Assembly (NCBI RefSeq): GCF_043197795.1
Contig: NZ_JBICTU010000035.1
Location: 6,612-70,611, forward strand
Source: Sphaerisporangium sp040649355
Lineage (GTDB): Bacteria > Actinomycetota > Actinomycetes > Streptosporangiales > Streptosporangiaceae
Direction: 5' to 3'
Length of the DNA stretch: 64,000 bases
Shown here: positions 1 to 9,443 of the stretch, one piece after another
How positions within the stretch are numbered: the first letter of the stretch is position 1
Layout of the letters: the number at the start of each line of letters is the position of its first letter
Notes under the pieces: generated by a model
What the model was told of the DNA's origin: nothing
Seen by the model: only the letters and a program-made list of their open reading frames with translations
Databases searched by the model: none
Program-made: the position numbers and the translations under genes

Positions 1-672
1 GGCGAGGTAGGTGGCGTACCGGTGGTGGCCGTCGGCGATGAGCGCCTGGCGGCCGTAGAGTTCGGCCGCGATCCCGTCGAGCTCGGCTCGGTCGGTGAGC
101 GCCCACAGACGATGGGCGATGCCGTCGTCGGTCAGCACGTCGATCAGAGGGGTCCGGGTCGCGGCCACGTCGCCGATCAGACGGGAGGTGGAGCCGCCGT
201 TGCCCTCGTACAGGAGGAAGATGGGCTCCAGGTTGCTCTCGGTCGTCCGCATGAGCGCGAGGCGGTCGGCGACCGTGCCGGGCATGACGTTCTCATGGGG
301 CAGCACGATGCGCTTGCCGGGGTCGGAGAGGCCAAGGTCTCCGATCAGACCGCGCAGCAGGACACCGGGCCCGCTCTGCTCGTACACGTAAAGCGCGGGG
401 AGGTCGTCGGTGGTCAGGATGCCGGAGGCGAGCCATGACAGCAGCGTCTCGCGGGCCTCGGCGTAGCGGTGCTGGTCGGAGCCGGGAAGGATCAGCCGCA
501 CCACGTTGTTGGGGTGAGCGTCCAGGAGATTCTGGACGTCTTCCCGCGAGATGAGGTCGTACGGTGGGGAGGTGACTGCCGCCAGATCGTCGACTGTGAA
601 GCGCACACCGCGGAACGGGCGCAGCACCAGTCCGTCAGGCGACGGCAGTTCAGGAATGGCCATACCGGGCAT
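1..672 (-). CDS. DUF1015 family protein (3' end cut by window edge)
   Basis: Reading the minus strand from an ATG at 672 gives 224 codons with no stop before the left edge, so the gene is truncated by the window, not broken. The motif ADGHHRYAT near residue 215 and the earlier region with TSPPYD (residues ~35-40) and HPNNVVRL are typical of the DUF1015 family. The family has no firmly established biochemical role, so I assign none. A second ATG lies three codons downstream (663); neither has a strong Shine-Dalgarno sequence. It is divergent from the TPR gene at 779, and the 106 bases between them probably hold both promoters. Confidence 0.85.
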   Translation of the reverse strand, partial: MPGMAIPELPSPDGLVLRPFRGVRFTVDDLAAVTSPPYDLISREDVQNLLDAHPNNVVRLILPGSDQHRYAEARETLLSWLASGILTTDDLPALYVYEQSGPGVLLRGLIGDLGLSDPGKRIVLPHENVMPGTVADRLALMRTTESNLEPIFLLYEGNGGSTSRLIGDVAATRTPLIDVLTDDGIAHRLWALTDRAELDGIAAELYGRQALIADGHHRYATYLA

Positions 673-778
673 GGTGCCATAAAGGCCTGAGTCGCTTAGA
701 GACAGCCCCGACGTCGTAGCGCCGCCCGGCTCGTCAGGAAGCCGGGATTGACTTGTCGTCAGAAGGAGGCCTCGATAC

Positions 779-1210
779 ATGATGCAGGGACCAAGCGGCC
801 AGTCCGAATCCCCCGACTACGAGCGCAGCGCTCCCGCGGGTGACGTCTATGAGTGGTTTCAAAGAGGGGTCAAGCTGCTGAAAGACGGCAGCCCGGCCGC
901 GGCGGCGGCGATTCTCGCGCGGGCCGCCGACGCCGAGCCCGAGTCGCGCAGCATCCGGGAGGCCCTCGCCAGGGCGCAGTTCAACTCGCGCCGTTACGAG
1001 GAGGCCGCGGAGAGTTTCCGGTGGATCGTCGCGGCCAATCCGACCGAGGATTATGCCTATTTCGGCCTGGGCATGGCACTGTGGCGTACCGGAGACATGG
1101 AGGCGGCGGAAGAGCCCCTGACCATCGCTGTGGCGATGCGTCCAGATCTGCGCGACTATGTCTCCGCACTGAAGCAGGTAAAGGCCACCCTGCGAGCGAG
1201 ACAGATCTGA
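779..1210 (+). CDS. Small tetratricopeptide-repeat protein
   Basis: A 143-residue soluble protein. After a ~25-residue polar N terminus it contains about three TPR-like helical hairpins (residues ~27-130); alternating small and aromatic residues in WFQRGVKLLKDG, FNSRRYEEAAESFRWIV and YFGLGMALWRTGDMEAAEEPL match the TPR pattern. TPR folds mediate protein-protein contacts; no catalytic domain is present. A good ribosome site, AAGGAGG at 763-769, precedes tandem ATG codons at 779 and 782. It lies 55 bases before the HAD phosphatase gene and may be co-transcribed with it. The partner is unknown. Confidence 0.85.
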   Translation: MMQGPSGQSESPDYERSAPAGDVYEWFQRGVKLLKDGSPAAAAAILARAADAEPESRSIREALARAQFNSRRYEEAAESFRWIVAANPTEDYAYFGLGMALWRTGDMEAAEEPLTIAVAMRPDLRDYVSALKQVKATLRARQI

Positions 1211-1265
1211 TCCGCCTTGTACCGTGAGTCGGCAATATTCACTTTTATCGGAAATAGTTGGGTGC

Positions 1266-2261
1266 ATGGAGACCGCACTGATCGACCGTTACGACACCCT
1301 GTTGCTTGACCTGGACGGGGTCGTCTACCTCGGGCGCGAGGCGGTGAAGGGCGCCCCCGAGGCGCTCACCCGCGCCCACGACACCGGCGTGCGGCTCGCC
1401 TACGTCACCAACAACGCCTCGCGCACCCCTGCCGCGATCGCCGAGCATCTGGTCTCCCTCGGCGTGCCCGCCACGCCGGACGAGGTCGTGACCTCCGCCC
1501 AGGCCGCCGCCCGGCTCATCGCCGAGCGGGTGCCGCCCGGTTCCGCGGTCCTCGTGGTCGGGGGCATGGGCCTGCGCTGCGCCGTACGGGCGCAGGGGCT
1601 GCGCCCGGTGACGACCGCGGCCGACTCCCCGGCGGCCGTCGTGGAGGGCATCTCGCCCGACCTCTCCTACTCCCTGCTGTGCGAGGGCGCTCTCGCCGTA
1701 CGACGGGGAGCCTGGTTCGTCGCGGCGAACGGGGACACGACCATGCCGACCGACCGTGGCGTGCTGCCCGGCAACGGGGCCATGACCCGCGTGATCGCGA
1801 CCGCCACGGGGGTCGAGCCCGTCTCGGCGGGCAAGCCCGAGCCCCCGCTGCACAGGGAGTCGATGCTCCGCACGGGGGCCGAGCGGCCGCTCATCGTGGG
1901 GGACCGCCTCGACACCGACGTGGAGGCGGCCACCCGGGCGGGGGTCGACAGCCTGCTCGTGCTCAGCGGGGTGACCGGCCCGCTCGACCTGCTCACCGCG
2001 CCGCCCGAGCACCGCCCCACCTACATCGCCGCCGACGTGTCCGCCATCCACGAGCCGCCCGCCCTGGTGGAGGCCGACGGGGACGAGTGGTCGGGGGGCG
2101 GATGGACCGCGCGTTGGGAGGAGCGGGGCCTGCGCCTGGCGGGGAGCGGCGACCCTCTGGACGGCCTCCGCGTCGCGTGCGCCGCCGCCTGGGCCCACGC
2201 CGGGGACGGGCGTGCGGACGAGGACGGGCTCAAACGGGCGCTGGAGACCCTGAGCCTCTGA
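1266..2261 (+). CDS. HAD-IIA family phosphatase (NagD / phosphoglycolate-phosphatase-like)
   Basis: The 331-residue product carries HAD motif I as DLDGVVYLG near residue 13 (nucleophile Asp and acid/base Asp), a TNNASRTP motif II region, the lysine in GKPEPP, and motif IV as VGDRLDTDVEAA, in the order expected of HAD-IIA enzymes with the large C2 cap. These proteins hydrolyse small phosphomonoesters such as 2-phosphoglycolate or nucleotides; the substrate here cannot be read from sequence. I chose the ATG at 1266 because the HAD fold begins right after it; an in-frame start at 1224 would add an unconserved 14-residue tail. The last ~80 residues, after the HAD domain, are less conserved. Likely cytoplasmic. 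Confidence 0.88.
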   Translation: METALIDRYDTLLLDLDGVVYLGREAVKGAPEALTRAHDTGVRLAYVTNNASRTPAAIAEHLVSLGVPATPDEVVTSAQAAARLIAERVPPGSAVLVVGGMGLRCAVRAQGLRPVTTAADSPAAVVEGISPDLSYSLLCEGALAVRRGAWFVAANGDTTMPTDRGVLPGNGAMTRVIATATGVEPVSAGKPEPPLHRESMLRTGAERPLIVGDRLDTDVEAATRAGVDSLLVLSGVTGPLDLLTAPPEHRPTYIAADVSAIHEPPALVEADGDEWSGGGWTARWEERGLRLAGSGDPLDGLRVACAAAWAHAGDGRADEDGLKRALETLSL

Positions 2262-2263
2262 GC

Positions 2264-2402
2264 GCCAGGAGCCGCAGAAAGACAGGCCAGGAACGCCAGG
2301 AGCCGCAGAAAGGGGGGCCAGGGAGCGCTGGGAGCCGCCGGGAGCAGAGGGCACAGGGAGCACTGGGTGCCGCCCGGGAGCAGGGCACAGGGAACGCCGG
2401 AG
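2264..2402. repeat. Degenerate short direct repeats between HAD gene and SCP2 gene
   Basis: The 147-base gap between the convergent HAD and SCP2 genes is built from imperfect copies of a ~25-30-base unit around CAGGAGCCGCAGAAAG (exact at 2267-2282 and 2297-2312), drifting into GGGAGC...GCACAGGGA variants up to ~2400. No gene or clear hairpin terminator is visible. Confidence 0.6.
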
Positions 2403-2408
2403 GGGGAC

Positions 2409-2756
2409 TCAGAGGAGCTTGCGCAGGCGCAGCAGGTCTCCCAGGCTGGCGTCGATCTTCACGCGTCCCCCGAGCAGCGCCCGCGCCATGTCGAGCTCGC
2501 CGTTCACCATCGAGAGCAGGTCGTCGCTGGAGACGCGGATGCGCACCTCGGCGGGGCGCCCGTCGACCGGGGGGACCTCGGTGAACGCCTGGAGACCGCC
2601 GTGGTCGATCCGGCCGTAGAACGTCACGTCAAGGTCGGTGATCCGGCAGCTGATGCTCCTTTCCACCACGTGCTTCGAACGGGTCGCCTGATCAAGCTCG
2701 CCGAACTGCTCGGCAAGCTTGTCAAGCGCCGTCCGGCACTCGTCGACGGTCGCCAT
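2409..2756 (-). CDS. SCP2 sterol-binding-domain protein
   Basis: A 115-residue protein that is essentially a single SCP-2 type lipid-binding domain: SISCRITDLDVTFYGRIDHGGL forms the central beta strands and the C-terminal VSSDDLLSMVNGELDMARALLGGRVKIDASLGDLLRL segment is the most recognisable SCP2 signature. The fold has a hydrophobic tunnel for a lipid or acyl chain; the physiological ligand in actinobacteria is not known. No signal peptide, so probably cytoplasmic. It is convergent with the HAD gene. In many actinobacteria a gene of this type sits close to tlyA, and its presence two genes upstream here fits that arrangement. Confidence 0.85.
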   Translation of the reverse strand: MATVDECRTALDKLAEQFGELDQATRSKHVVERSISCRITDLDVTFYGRIDHGGLQAFTEVPPVDGRPAEVRIRVSSDDLLSMVNGELDMARALLGGRVKIDASLGDLLRLRKLL

Positions 2757-2815
2757 GCGTCGTATCCCTTCTCATCCGCCGAAGCTCCTCTGACCTACGG
2801 AAGGTAGCGTTTCAC

Positions 2816-3025
2816 TTGAGTACTACGCGAAATCCGGCGCGCGGGCGCGGCCAGGGAGAGAAGAGCATCGTACGGGTGACAGCTTCGGATACGGTCAGGG
2901 TCGACGGCCATCGCGTAGGCGGAGGTCACCTGGCGCGCGATCACACCATCATGGCCGCGATCGAAGCCGTGACCAAGGGCGACACCGCGACTCCGCGGTA
3001 CAACGGCGGCGGCGCGCCGTCGTGA
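2816..3025 (+). CDS. Possible small hypothetical protein (69 aa, TTG start)
   Basis: The frame from a TTG at 2816 encodes 69 residues rich in Gly, Arg and Thr, preceded by GGAAGG at 2799-2804 with longish spacing. It fills the otherwise empty space between the SCP2 gene and the tlyA run and ends 28 bases before the next ORF. I recognise no domain, and the bias toward G/C at third positions is weaker than in its neighbours, so it may be non-coding leader. No function is proposed. Confidence 0.35.
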   Translation: MSTTRNPARGRGQGEKSIVRVTASDTVRVDGHRVGGGHLARDHTIMAAIEAVTKGDTATPRYNGGGAPS

Positions 3026-3053
3026 CGACGACGCAGGCGGGTGGAAAGAGCGG

Positions 3054-3332
3054 ATGACGGAGAGCGGCGAGGTGCCCGTGGCGGCTGCCCTGGCCCGGCT
3101 GAGCGGCCTCGGAGACCTCCCCGTGCGGGAGCACGTGGCGGCGTTCGAGAAGGTGCTGAGCGGTCTGGAGGCGACCCTGGCCTCGGTGGGCGACACGTCC
3201 TCCACCCAAGCGGGTGCGTCCACCGCCCAAGCGGGCGTGCCCGCCGCTCGCGCGGGTGCGTCCACCGCTCAGGCGGTCGCGGCCATCGCCCGAGCGGGCG
3301 CGTCCGCCGCTGCGGGGGACGGCCGCCCGTGA
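3054..3332 (+). CDS. Small Ala-rich protein upstream of TlyA
   Basis: A 92-residue protein. Residues ~1-45 (with PVAAALARLSGLGDLPVREH and VAAFEKVLSGLEATL) form a predicted helical segment; small proteins of this style often sit directly before tlyA in actinobacteria. The rest, residues ~48-90, is a run of degenerate Ala/Gly/Ser/Thr units of the form AGASTAQ, produced by imperfect repeats in the DNA at ~3204-3312. The ATG at 3054 follows GGTGGAAAGAG. The stop at 3330-3332 is only 7 bases from the tlyA GTG, so the two are almost certainly translated from one message. Role unknown. Confidence 0.7.
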   Translation: MTESGEVPVAAALARLSGLGDLPVREHVAAFEKVLSGLEATLASVGDTSSTQAGASTAQAGVPAARAGASTAQAVAAIARAGASAAAGDGRP

Positions 3333-3339
3333 GGCACCG

Positions 3340-4197
<858 letters not shown>

Positions 4198-4231
4198 TGC
4201 GCGGAGTGCCCGCCGGACGAGCGGAGTGACC

Positions 4232-5140
4232 ATGGACAGCGCGAAGCGCACGGTGCTGATCACCGCGCACACCGGTCGCGAGCCCGCGGTCGACAGCGCG
4301 CGGCTGGTGATCCAGCGGTTCCTGGAGGCGGGTTTCACGGTCCGGGTCATGGAGCCCGAGGCCGAGGAGATCGGCGTCCCGGGGGTCGACATCGTGCCGC
4401 CGGGCTCGGCCGCGGCGGAGGACGCCGAGGTCCTGATCGTGCTGGGCGGCGACGGCACGCTGCTGCGGGCCGCCGAGCTGGCCCGGCCCGCCCGCACCCC
4501 CCTGCTCGGGGTCAACCTCGGCCATGTGGGCTTCCTCGCGGAGGCGGAGATGGCCGACCTCGCCGAGGCCGTCGACCGCGTCGTGACCGGCCGGTACACC
4601 GTCGAGGAGCGCATGACCATCGACGTGAGGGTCCGGGCCAACGGTGAGACGCTGGCCTCCACCTGGGCCCTGAACGAGGCGAGCGTCGAGAAGCGCGACC
4701 GCATGCTGGAGGTCGTCGCCGAGATCGACGGCCGCCCGCTGTCCCGGTGGGGATGCGACGGGGTGATCTGCGCCACCCCGACGGGTTCGACGGCCTACGC
4801 CTTCTCCGCGGGCGGCCCGGTGGTCTGGCCCGAGGTGGAGGCGCTGCTGCTGGTGCCCAACAGCGCCCACGCGCTGTTCGCGCGTCCCCTGGTGGTGTCC
4901 CCGAGGTCGACGATCGCCGTGGAGCTACTGCCGGGCACTCCGGGCGGAGTGCTGTGGTGCGACGGCCGGCGGCGCTTCGATCTCCCGCCGGGCGTGCGGG
5001 TCGAGATGCGGCGCGCCGACCTTCCCGTACGGCTGGCGCGGCTGCACGACGCCGACGCCACCGGAGCCCCCTTCACCGACCGGCTCGTGGCCAAGTTCGA
5101 CCTTCCCGTCCAGGGGTGGCGCGGGCGCGTCCGCCCCTAG
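4232..5140 (+). CDS. nadK: NAD kinase
   Basis: A 302-residue ATP/polyphosphate-dependent NAD kinase that makes NADP+. The GGDGTLLRAAE motif (residues ~69-79) with the catalytic Asp and the conserved PTGSTAYAFSAGGPVV segment (residues ~182-197) define the family. Start: ATG at 4232; a GTG two codons earlier (4226) is an alternative. It follows tlyA by 34 bases and is probably co-transcribed. The gene supplies NADP+ for, among others, the glucose-6-phosphate dehydrogenase encoded much further right. Cytoplasmic. Confidence 0.94.
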   Translation: MDSAKRTVLITAHTGREPAVDSARLVIQRFLEAGFTVRVMEPEAEEIGVPGVDIVPPGSAAAEDAEVLIVLGGDGTLLRAAELARPARTPLLGVNLGHVGFLAEAEMADLAEAVDRVVTGRYTVEERMTIDVRVRANGETLASTWALNEASVEKRDRMLEVVAEIDGRPLSRWGCDGVICATPTGSTAYAFSAGGPVVWPEVEALLLVPNSAHALFARPLVVSPRSTIAVELLPGTPGGVLWCDGRRRFDLPPGVRVEMRRADLPVRLARLHDADATGAPFTDRLVAKFDLPVQGWRGRVRP

Positions 5141-5335
5141 CCAGGAGGCGTGAGCGATCGTGACCGAGGGGCGCGAACGACCCCGTCCGGGGCGTTGACG
5201 ACCCCGGTCATCGAAAACCTTGGCGATTTCCGCGTAGGATCGACCCGCACGGAGAGGTGACCGAGCCAAGCCCCACACGGTCCGGCGAGGTGTGCCCGAT
5301 CGGAGGCAGCGCGGCGATACGGCGGGAGGGACCCA

Positions 5336-7054
5336 GTGCGGCCACGGGTCGATGAGGTCCGGATCAAAGGGCTCGGGGTGATCGATGAGGCTGTTCTGAC
5401 GCTCTCATCGGGTTTCACCGTCGTCACGGGTGAGACGGGCGCCGGCAAGACGATGGTCGTGACCGGGCTCGGCCTGCTGTTCGGCGGCAGGGCCGATCCC
5501 GCGCGCGTCCGTCCGGGCGCCGAGCGCGCCACGGTCGAGGGCACCCTGGTCGTGGAGGCAGGGGGCCGCGTCGCCCAGCAGGTGGAGGACGCCGGCGGCT
5601 CCGTGGAGGACGGCGAGCTGATCATCGCCAGGTCCGTCTCCAGCGAGGGCCGCTCGCGCGCGTGGCTGGGCGGCAGGTCCGTCCCGGTCGGCACGCTGAC
5701 CTACCTCGCCGAGGAACTCGTCGCCGTCCACGGCCAGATGGACCAGCAGAGGCTGCTCCAGCCCGGCCGCCAGCGCGCCGCCCTCGACCGCTACGCCGGT
5801 GAGGAGCTGGTCAAGCCCCTGCGCGCCTACACCCAGGCCTACAAACGCCACAAGGAAGTCAGCCAGACGCTCGAAGAGCTCACCACCCGTGCCCGCGAGC
5901 GGGCGCAGGAGGCCGACCACCTCCGCTTCGGCCTTGAGGAGATCGAGAAGGCCGATCCGAGGCCCGGCGAGGAGCTGGAGCTCAAGCAGGAGGAGGAGCG
6001 CCTCTCCCACGCCGACTCGCTGAAGAACGCCGCCGTCGACGCCCACACCGCCCTGCTCGGCGACCCCATGGGAAGCGTCCAGGGCGCGCAGGACGCCGTG
6101 TCGCTGCTCGGGATGGCGCGGTCGGCCGTCGAGGCGGTCCGCTCGTACGACACGACGCTGTCCGCCATCGGCGACCGGCTCGCCGAGGCCGGATACCTGG
6201 TGTCCGACGTGGCCACCGAGCTCGCCGCCTACTCCGAGTCCGTCGACGCCGACCCCGCCAGGCTGGCCGCCGTGCAGGAGCGCCGCGCGGTGGTGAACGG
6301 CCTCATCAGGAAGTACGGCGTGGACACCACGGCCGTGCTGGCCTGGGCCAGGGAGGCGGCCTCCCGGGTGGCCGAGCTGGAGGGCGACGACGACCGTGTC
6401 GCCGAGCTGACGCGCGAACACGAGGAGCTGCTCACGCGGCTCACCGAGCTCGCGGCCGAGGTGACCGGCATCCGCACGGTCGCCGCCGATCGTTTCGGCG
6501 AGGCCGTCACCGCCGAGCTGACCGCGCTGGCCATGCCCCACGCCCAGGTGGTCGTGGTGCTCACCCCGAGCGGCCAGTTCGGTCCCGACGGCGCCGACGA
6601 GATCGAGCTGCGCTTGATGTCCCATCCGGGGGCACCGGCGCTGCCGCTCAACAAGGGCGCCTCCGGAGGCGAGCTCAGCCGGGTCATGCTGGCCATCGAG
6701 GTCGTCTTCGCCGGGGCCGACCCGGTGCCCACCTTCGTGTTCGACGAGGTGGACGCGGGCGTGGGCGGCAAGGCGGCGGTGGAGATCGGGCGGCGCCTCG
6801 CCCGCCTGGCCCGTACGGCCCAGGTGATCGTCGTGACCCACCTGCCGCAGGTCGCGGCCTTCGCCGACCAGCACCTGGTCGTGGAGAAGGCCGGCGACGG
6901 GCGCGTGGTCCGCAGCGGTGTCACCGCGCTCGACCGCGAGGCCCGCGCGAGGGAGCTGTCGCGCATGCTGGCCGGTCTCGAAGATTCCGAGCTCGGCCGC
7001 GCGCACGCCGAGGAGCTGCTGTCGATCGCCGCGGCGGACAAGGCGGCGAGCTGA
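5336..7054 (+). CDS. recN: DNA repair protein RecN
   Basis: A 572-residue SMC-like ATPase. Walker A is GETGAGKT at residues ~31-38; a coiled-coil rich middle (residues ~150-380) separates it from the ABC signature GGELSRVMLA and Walker B TFVFDEVDAGVGG, followed by THLPQVAAFADQH. RecN binds DNA ends and helps double-strand break repair. The GTG at 5336 is preceded by GGGAGGG. The 195-base spacer upstream suggests its own promoter: a TAGGAT at 5235-5240 is a possible -10, and just before it TCGAA...GGCGA (5211-5226) is at best a very degenerate LexA half-palindrome. After the stop, a weak hairpin (5 bp, 7065-7078) is visible. Confidence 0.94.
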   Translation: MRPRVDEVRIKGLGVIDEAVLTLSSGFTVVTGETGAGKTMVVTGLGLLFGGRADPARVRPGAERATVEGTLVVEAGGRVAQQVEDAGGSVEDGELIIARSVSSEGRSRAWLGGRSVPVGTLTYLAEELVAVHGQMDQQRLLQPGRQRAALDRYAGEELVKPLRAYTQAYKRHKEVSQTLEELTTRARERAQEADHLRFGLEEIEKADPRPGEELELKQEEERLSHADSLKNAAVDAHTALLGDPMGSVQGAQDAVSLLGMARSAVEAVRSYDTTLSAIGDRLAEAGYLVSDVATELAAYSESVDADPARLAAVQERRAVVNGLIRKYGVDTTAVLAWAREAASRVAELEGDDDRVAELTREHEELLTRLTELAAEVTGIRTVAADRFGEAVTAELTALAMPHAQVVVVLTPSGQFGPDGADEIELRLMSHPGAPALPLNKGASGGELSRVMLAIEVVFAGADPVPTFVFDEVDAGVGGKAAVEIGRRLARLARTAQVIVVTHLPQVAAFADQHLVVEKAGDGRVVRSGVTALDREARARELSRMLAGLEDSELGRAHAEELLSIAAADKAAS

Positions 7055-7214
7055 GCAAGAGTCGCCCCTGTTCAGGGGGCATGCGGGGAGACGTACGGGG
7101 GCCGCGAGGGCCCGTGGTCGCGCGCCGGGCGCTCGTGACCCGGCGACAGTGACAAAACTGACACGCCATGATGCGGGCACATCTTGGTCGCACGCTCTGG
7201 CAGGATGGTTCGTG

Positions 7215-8411
7215 ATGAAGGTGCCGACCTTTAAGGTTCAGGGCCTCCGCCGCAGGAAGGTTTCAGACCTTCCCGGGGTGACGGCAGTGGCGAGGATCGA
7301 TCGGCGGACCAAGAGGCTGACCAAGCGCCTCCGGCCCGGGGAAATCGCGATCATCGATCATGTCGACGTCGACCGGGTGAGCGCGGAGGCGCTTGTCGCG
7401 TGCGGTGTTTCGGTCGTGGTGAACATCGCGGCCAGCATCAGCGGGCGTTACCCGAACCTCGGCCCGCAGATCCTGGTCAACGCCGGGGTGACGCTCGTCG
7501 ACAACTCCACCCCCGAGGTGTTCGACCGCGTACGCGACGGTGACGTGGTGCGCGTCCACGACGGTGAGATCTACCTCGACGACGAGCTCGTCGGCAAGGG
7601 CGAGGCGGTCACGGCCGAGACCATCGAGGCCGCGATGACCGAGGCGCGGGCGGGCCTGTCGATCCAGATCGAAGACTTCGCCATGAACACCATGGAGTAC
7701 ATCCGCCGCGAGCGCGACCTGCTCATCGACGGAGTGGGGGTGCCCGACATCCGCACCACGATGGAGGGCAAGCACGTCCTCGTCGTCGTGCGCGGCTACC
7801 ACTACAAGGAGGACATCGCCACCCTCCGCTCCTACATCAGGGAGTACCGCCCGGTCCTGATCGGCGTCGACGGCGGCGCCGACGCCCTGATGGAGGCGGG
7901 CTACCTGCCCGATCTCATCGTGGGCGACTTCGACTCGGTCTCCGAGCGCGCGCTCTGCTGCGGCGCCGAGCTGGTCGTGCACGCCTACCGCGACGGGCGG
8001 GCGCCGGGGCTTGAGCGCGTGCGGCAGCTCGGCCAGGAGGCCGTGGTCTTCCCCGCGACAGGCACCAGCGAGGACATCGCGATCCTGCTCGCCGACGACA
8101 AGGGCGCGAGCCTGATCGTCGCGGTCGGCACGCACGGCACGCTGGTGGAGTTCCTCGACAAGGGCCGGTCGGGCATGGCGAGCACCTTCCTGACCCGGCT
8201 GCGGGTCGGCGGCAAGCTCGTGGAGGCCAAGGGCGTGAGCAGGCTCTACCGCAGCCGCATCTCCGTCGGCTCCCTGCTGCTGCTCGTGGCCACCGCACTT
8301 TTCACCGTGGGCGTGGTCCTGTGGTTCTCGCCGATGGGCAAGGTCTGGCTGAACGGACTTCGGGACGCCTGGAACGGTTTCATCTTCTGGTTGGTCGGGC
8401 TCTTCTCGTGA
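7215..8411 (+). CDS. steA: SteA-like cytokinetic ring/cell separation protein
   Basis: A 398-residue protein matching the actinobacterial SteA family (Rv1697-like). The middle (residues ~190-300) resembles a thiamin-pyrophosphokinase fold, with GVDGGADALMEAGYLPDLIV then GDFDSVSERAL. A single transmembrane helix lies near residues ~347-370, followed by a short tail, so most of the protein is cytoplasmic. In Corynebacterium glutamicum SteA and SteB form a complex needed for cell separation through the RipA peptidoglycan hydrolase. Start: ATG 7215, with an adjacent in-frame GTG at 7212; a much longer upstream frame runs into recN and is rejected. Its last four bases overlap the steB start. Confidence 0.88.
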   Translation: MKVPTFKVQGLRRRKVSDLPGVTAVARIDRRTKRLTKRLRPGEIAIIDHVDVDRVSAEALVACGVSVVVNIAASISGRYPNLGPQILVNAGVTLVDNSTPEVFDRVRDGDVVRVHDGEIYLDDELVGKGEAVTAETIEAAMTEARAGLSIQIEDFAMNTMEYIRRERDLLIDGVGVPDIRTTMEGKHVLVVVRGYHYKEDIATLRSYIREYRPVLIGVDGGADALMEAGYLPDLIVGDFDSVSERALCCGAELVVHAYRDGRAPGLERVRQLGQEAVVFPATGTSEDIAILLADDKGASLIVAVGTHGTLVEFLDKGRSGMASTFLTRLRVGGKLVEAKGVSRLYRSRISVGSLLLLVATALFTVGVVLWFSPMGKVWLNGLRDAWNGFIFWLVGLFS

Positions 8412-9379
8412 TCGATTTCCGCTATCACCTCGTCTCCATCGTCGCGATCTTCCTCGCGCTGGCCGTCGGCATCGTGCTCGGCAGCACTGTACTGAACGCC
8501 CCGCTGGTCGCGTCCACCGAGAAGGTCACCGCGCAGCTGCGCGCCAACAACAACGACCTGCACTCGCAGCTGAACGACCTGCAGACGCGCGGCGAGGCCG
8601 GCGACACCTTCGTCGCCGACCGGCTCCCGCAGCTCGTGCAGGGGGCACTGACCGGCGAGCGCGTCGTGATCGTGGAGGCCCCCGGAGCCGACTCCAAGCT
8701 CCGCGAGCCGCTCCAGCGGGTGCTCACGGAGGCCGGGGCCACGGTGAGCGGGCGGGTCACGATCACCGAGAAGTTCCTCAACGCCGACCAGGCGGGGGCG
8801 ATCGACCAGCTCGCGACCACGGCCAAGCCCACCGCCCTGGCCTTCGCCCCCGACGCCACCCCGTACCAGAAGGCCGCGGCGGTGCTCGCGAGCGCCATCG
8901 TGACCGCCGACAAGGCGCAGGCCGACAAGGAGGACCTCTCGGCCGCCGGGGTGCTCGACTCCTTCGAGAGCGGCGGCCTGGTGACCCTCGACGGCGACCC
9001 CGGCAAGCGCGCGACGCTCGCCGTCATGGTGGCTCCCAGCGCGCCCTACGAGGGGGAGACGGCCGAGACGCAGACCTCCGCCGTCGTCTCGCTCGCCGCG
9101 GGGCTGGACGACGCCGGGGAGGGCACCGTCGTCGCCGGGGCGGTCCCGACCGCGACCGCCGCGGGCGTGATCGCCGCGGTGCGCGCCGACAGCGACGCGG
9201 CGGCGAAGGTCTCCACGGTCGACAACATCAATATGGCCTTCGGCCGGGCCGTGCTGGTCTACTCTCTGCGGGAGCAGGTGGGCGGGGACAGCGGACAGTA
9301 CGGCCTCGGCTCCGACGCCACGGCCGCGGAGCCGTCCCCCTCGCCCACGCCCACCCCCACGGGGGCCGCGGGCGGCTGA
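8408..9379 (+). CDS. steB: SteB/MctB family membrane-anchored protein
   Basis: A 323-residue protein beginning with MIDFRYHLVSIVAIFLALAV, the hallmark of the Rv1698/SteB family, with one transmembrane helix at residues ~8-29, a coiled coil at ~33-65, an extracytoplasmic globular domain and a Pro/Ser/Thr tail at ~306-318. In mycobacteria the homologue has been described as a copper transport protein (MctB); in C. glutamicum it pairs with SteA at division sites. The GTG start (8408-8410) overlaps the steA stop in the sequence GTGA, so the two are translationally coupled. I favour the SteA partner role from context; the copper role is family knowledge only. Confidence 0.86.
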   Translation: MIDFRYHLVSIVAIFLALAVGIVLGSTVLNAPLVASTEKVTAQLRANNNDLHSQLNDLQTRGEAGDTFVADRLPQLVQGALTGERVVIVEAPGADSKLREPLQRVLTEAGATVSGRVTITEKFLNADQAGAIDQLATTAKPTALAFAPDATPYQKAAAVLASAIVTADKAQADKEDLSAAGVLDSFESGGLVTLDGDPGKRATLAVMVAPSAPYEGETAETQTSAVVSLAAGLDDAGEGTVVAGAVPTATAAGVIAAVRADSDAAAKVSTVDNINMAFGRAVLVYSLREQVGGDSGQYGLGSDATAAEPSPSPTPTPTGAAGG

Positions 9380-9443
9380 CCTGCCCCTGACGACCACGCT
9401 CCCCGGCCTCGCGCCGGGTGCTCCTGACGAAAAGGGATCTGCT

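Noticed and set aside
1245..2363. Long minus-strand frames opposite the HAD gene and similar long frames elsewhere
   Set aside because: High-GC shadow frames: Arg/Gly/His-rich products with no family match, opposite well-supported genes.
5211..5226. LexA (SOS) box before recN
   Set aside because: Only the left half fits the actinobacterial consensus; the right half matches three of six positions.
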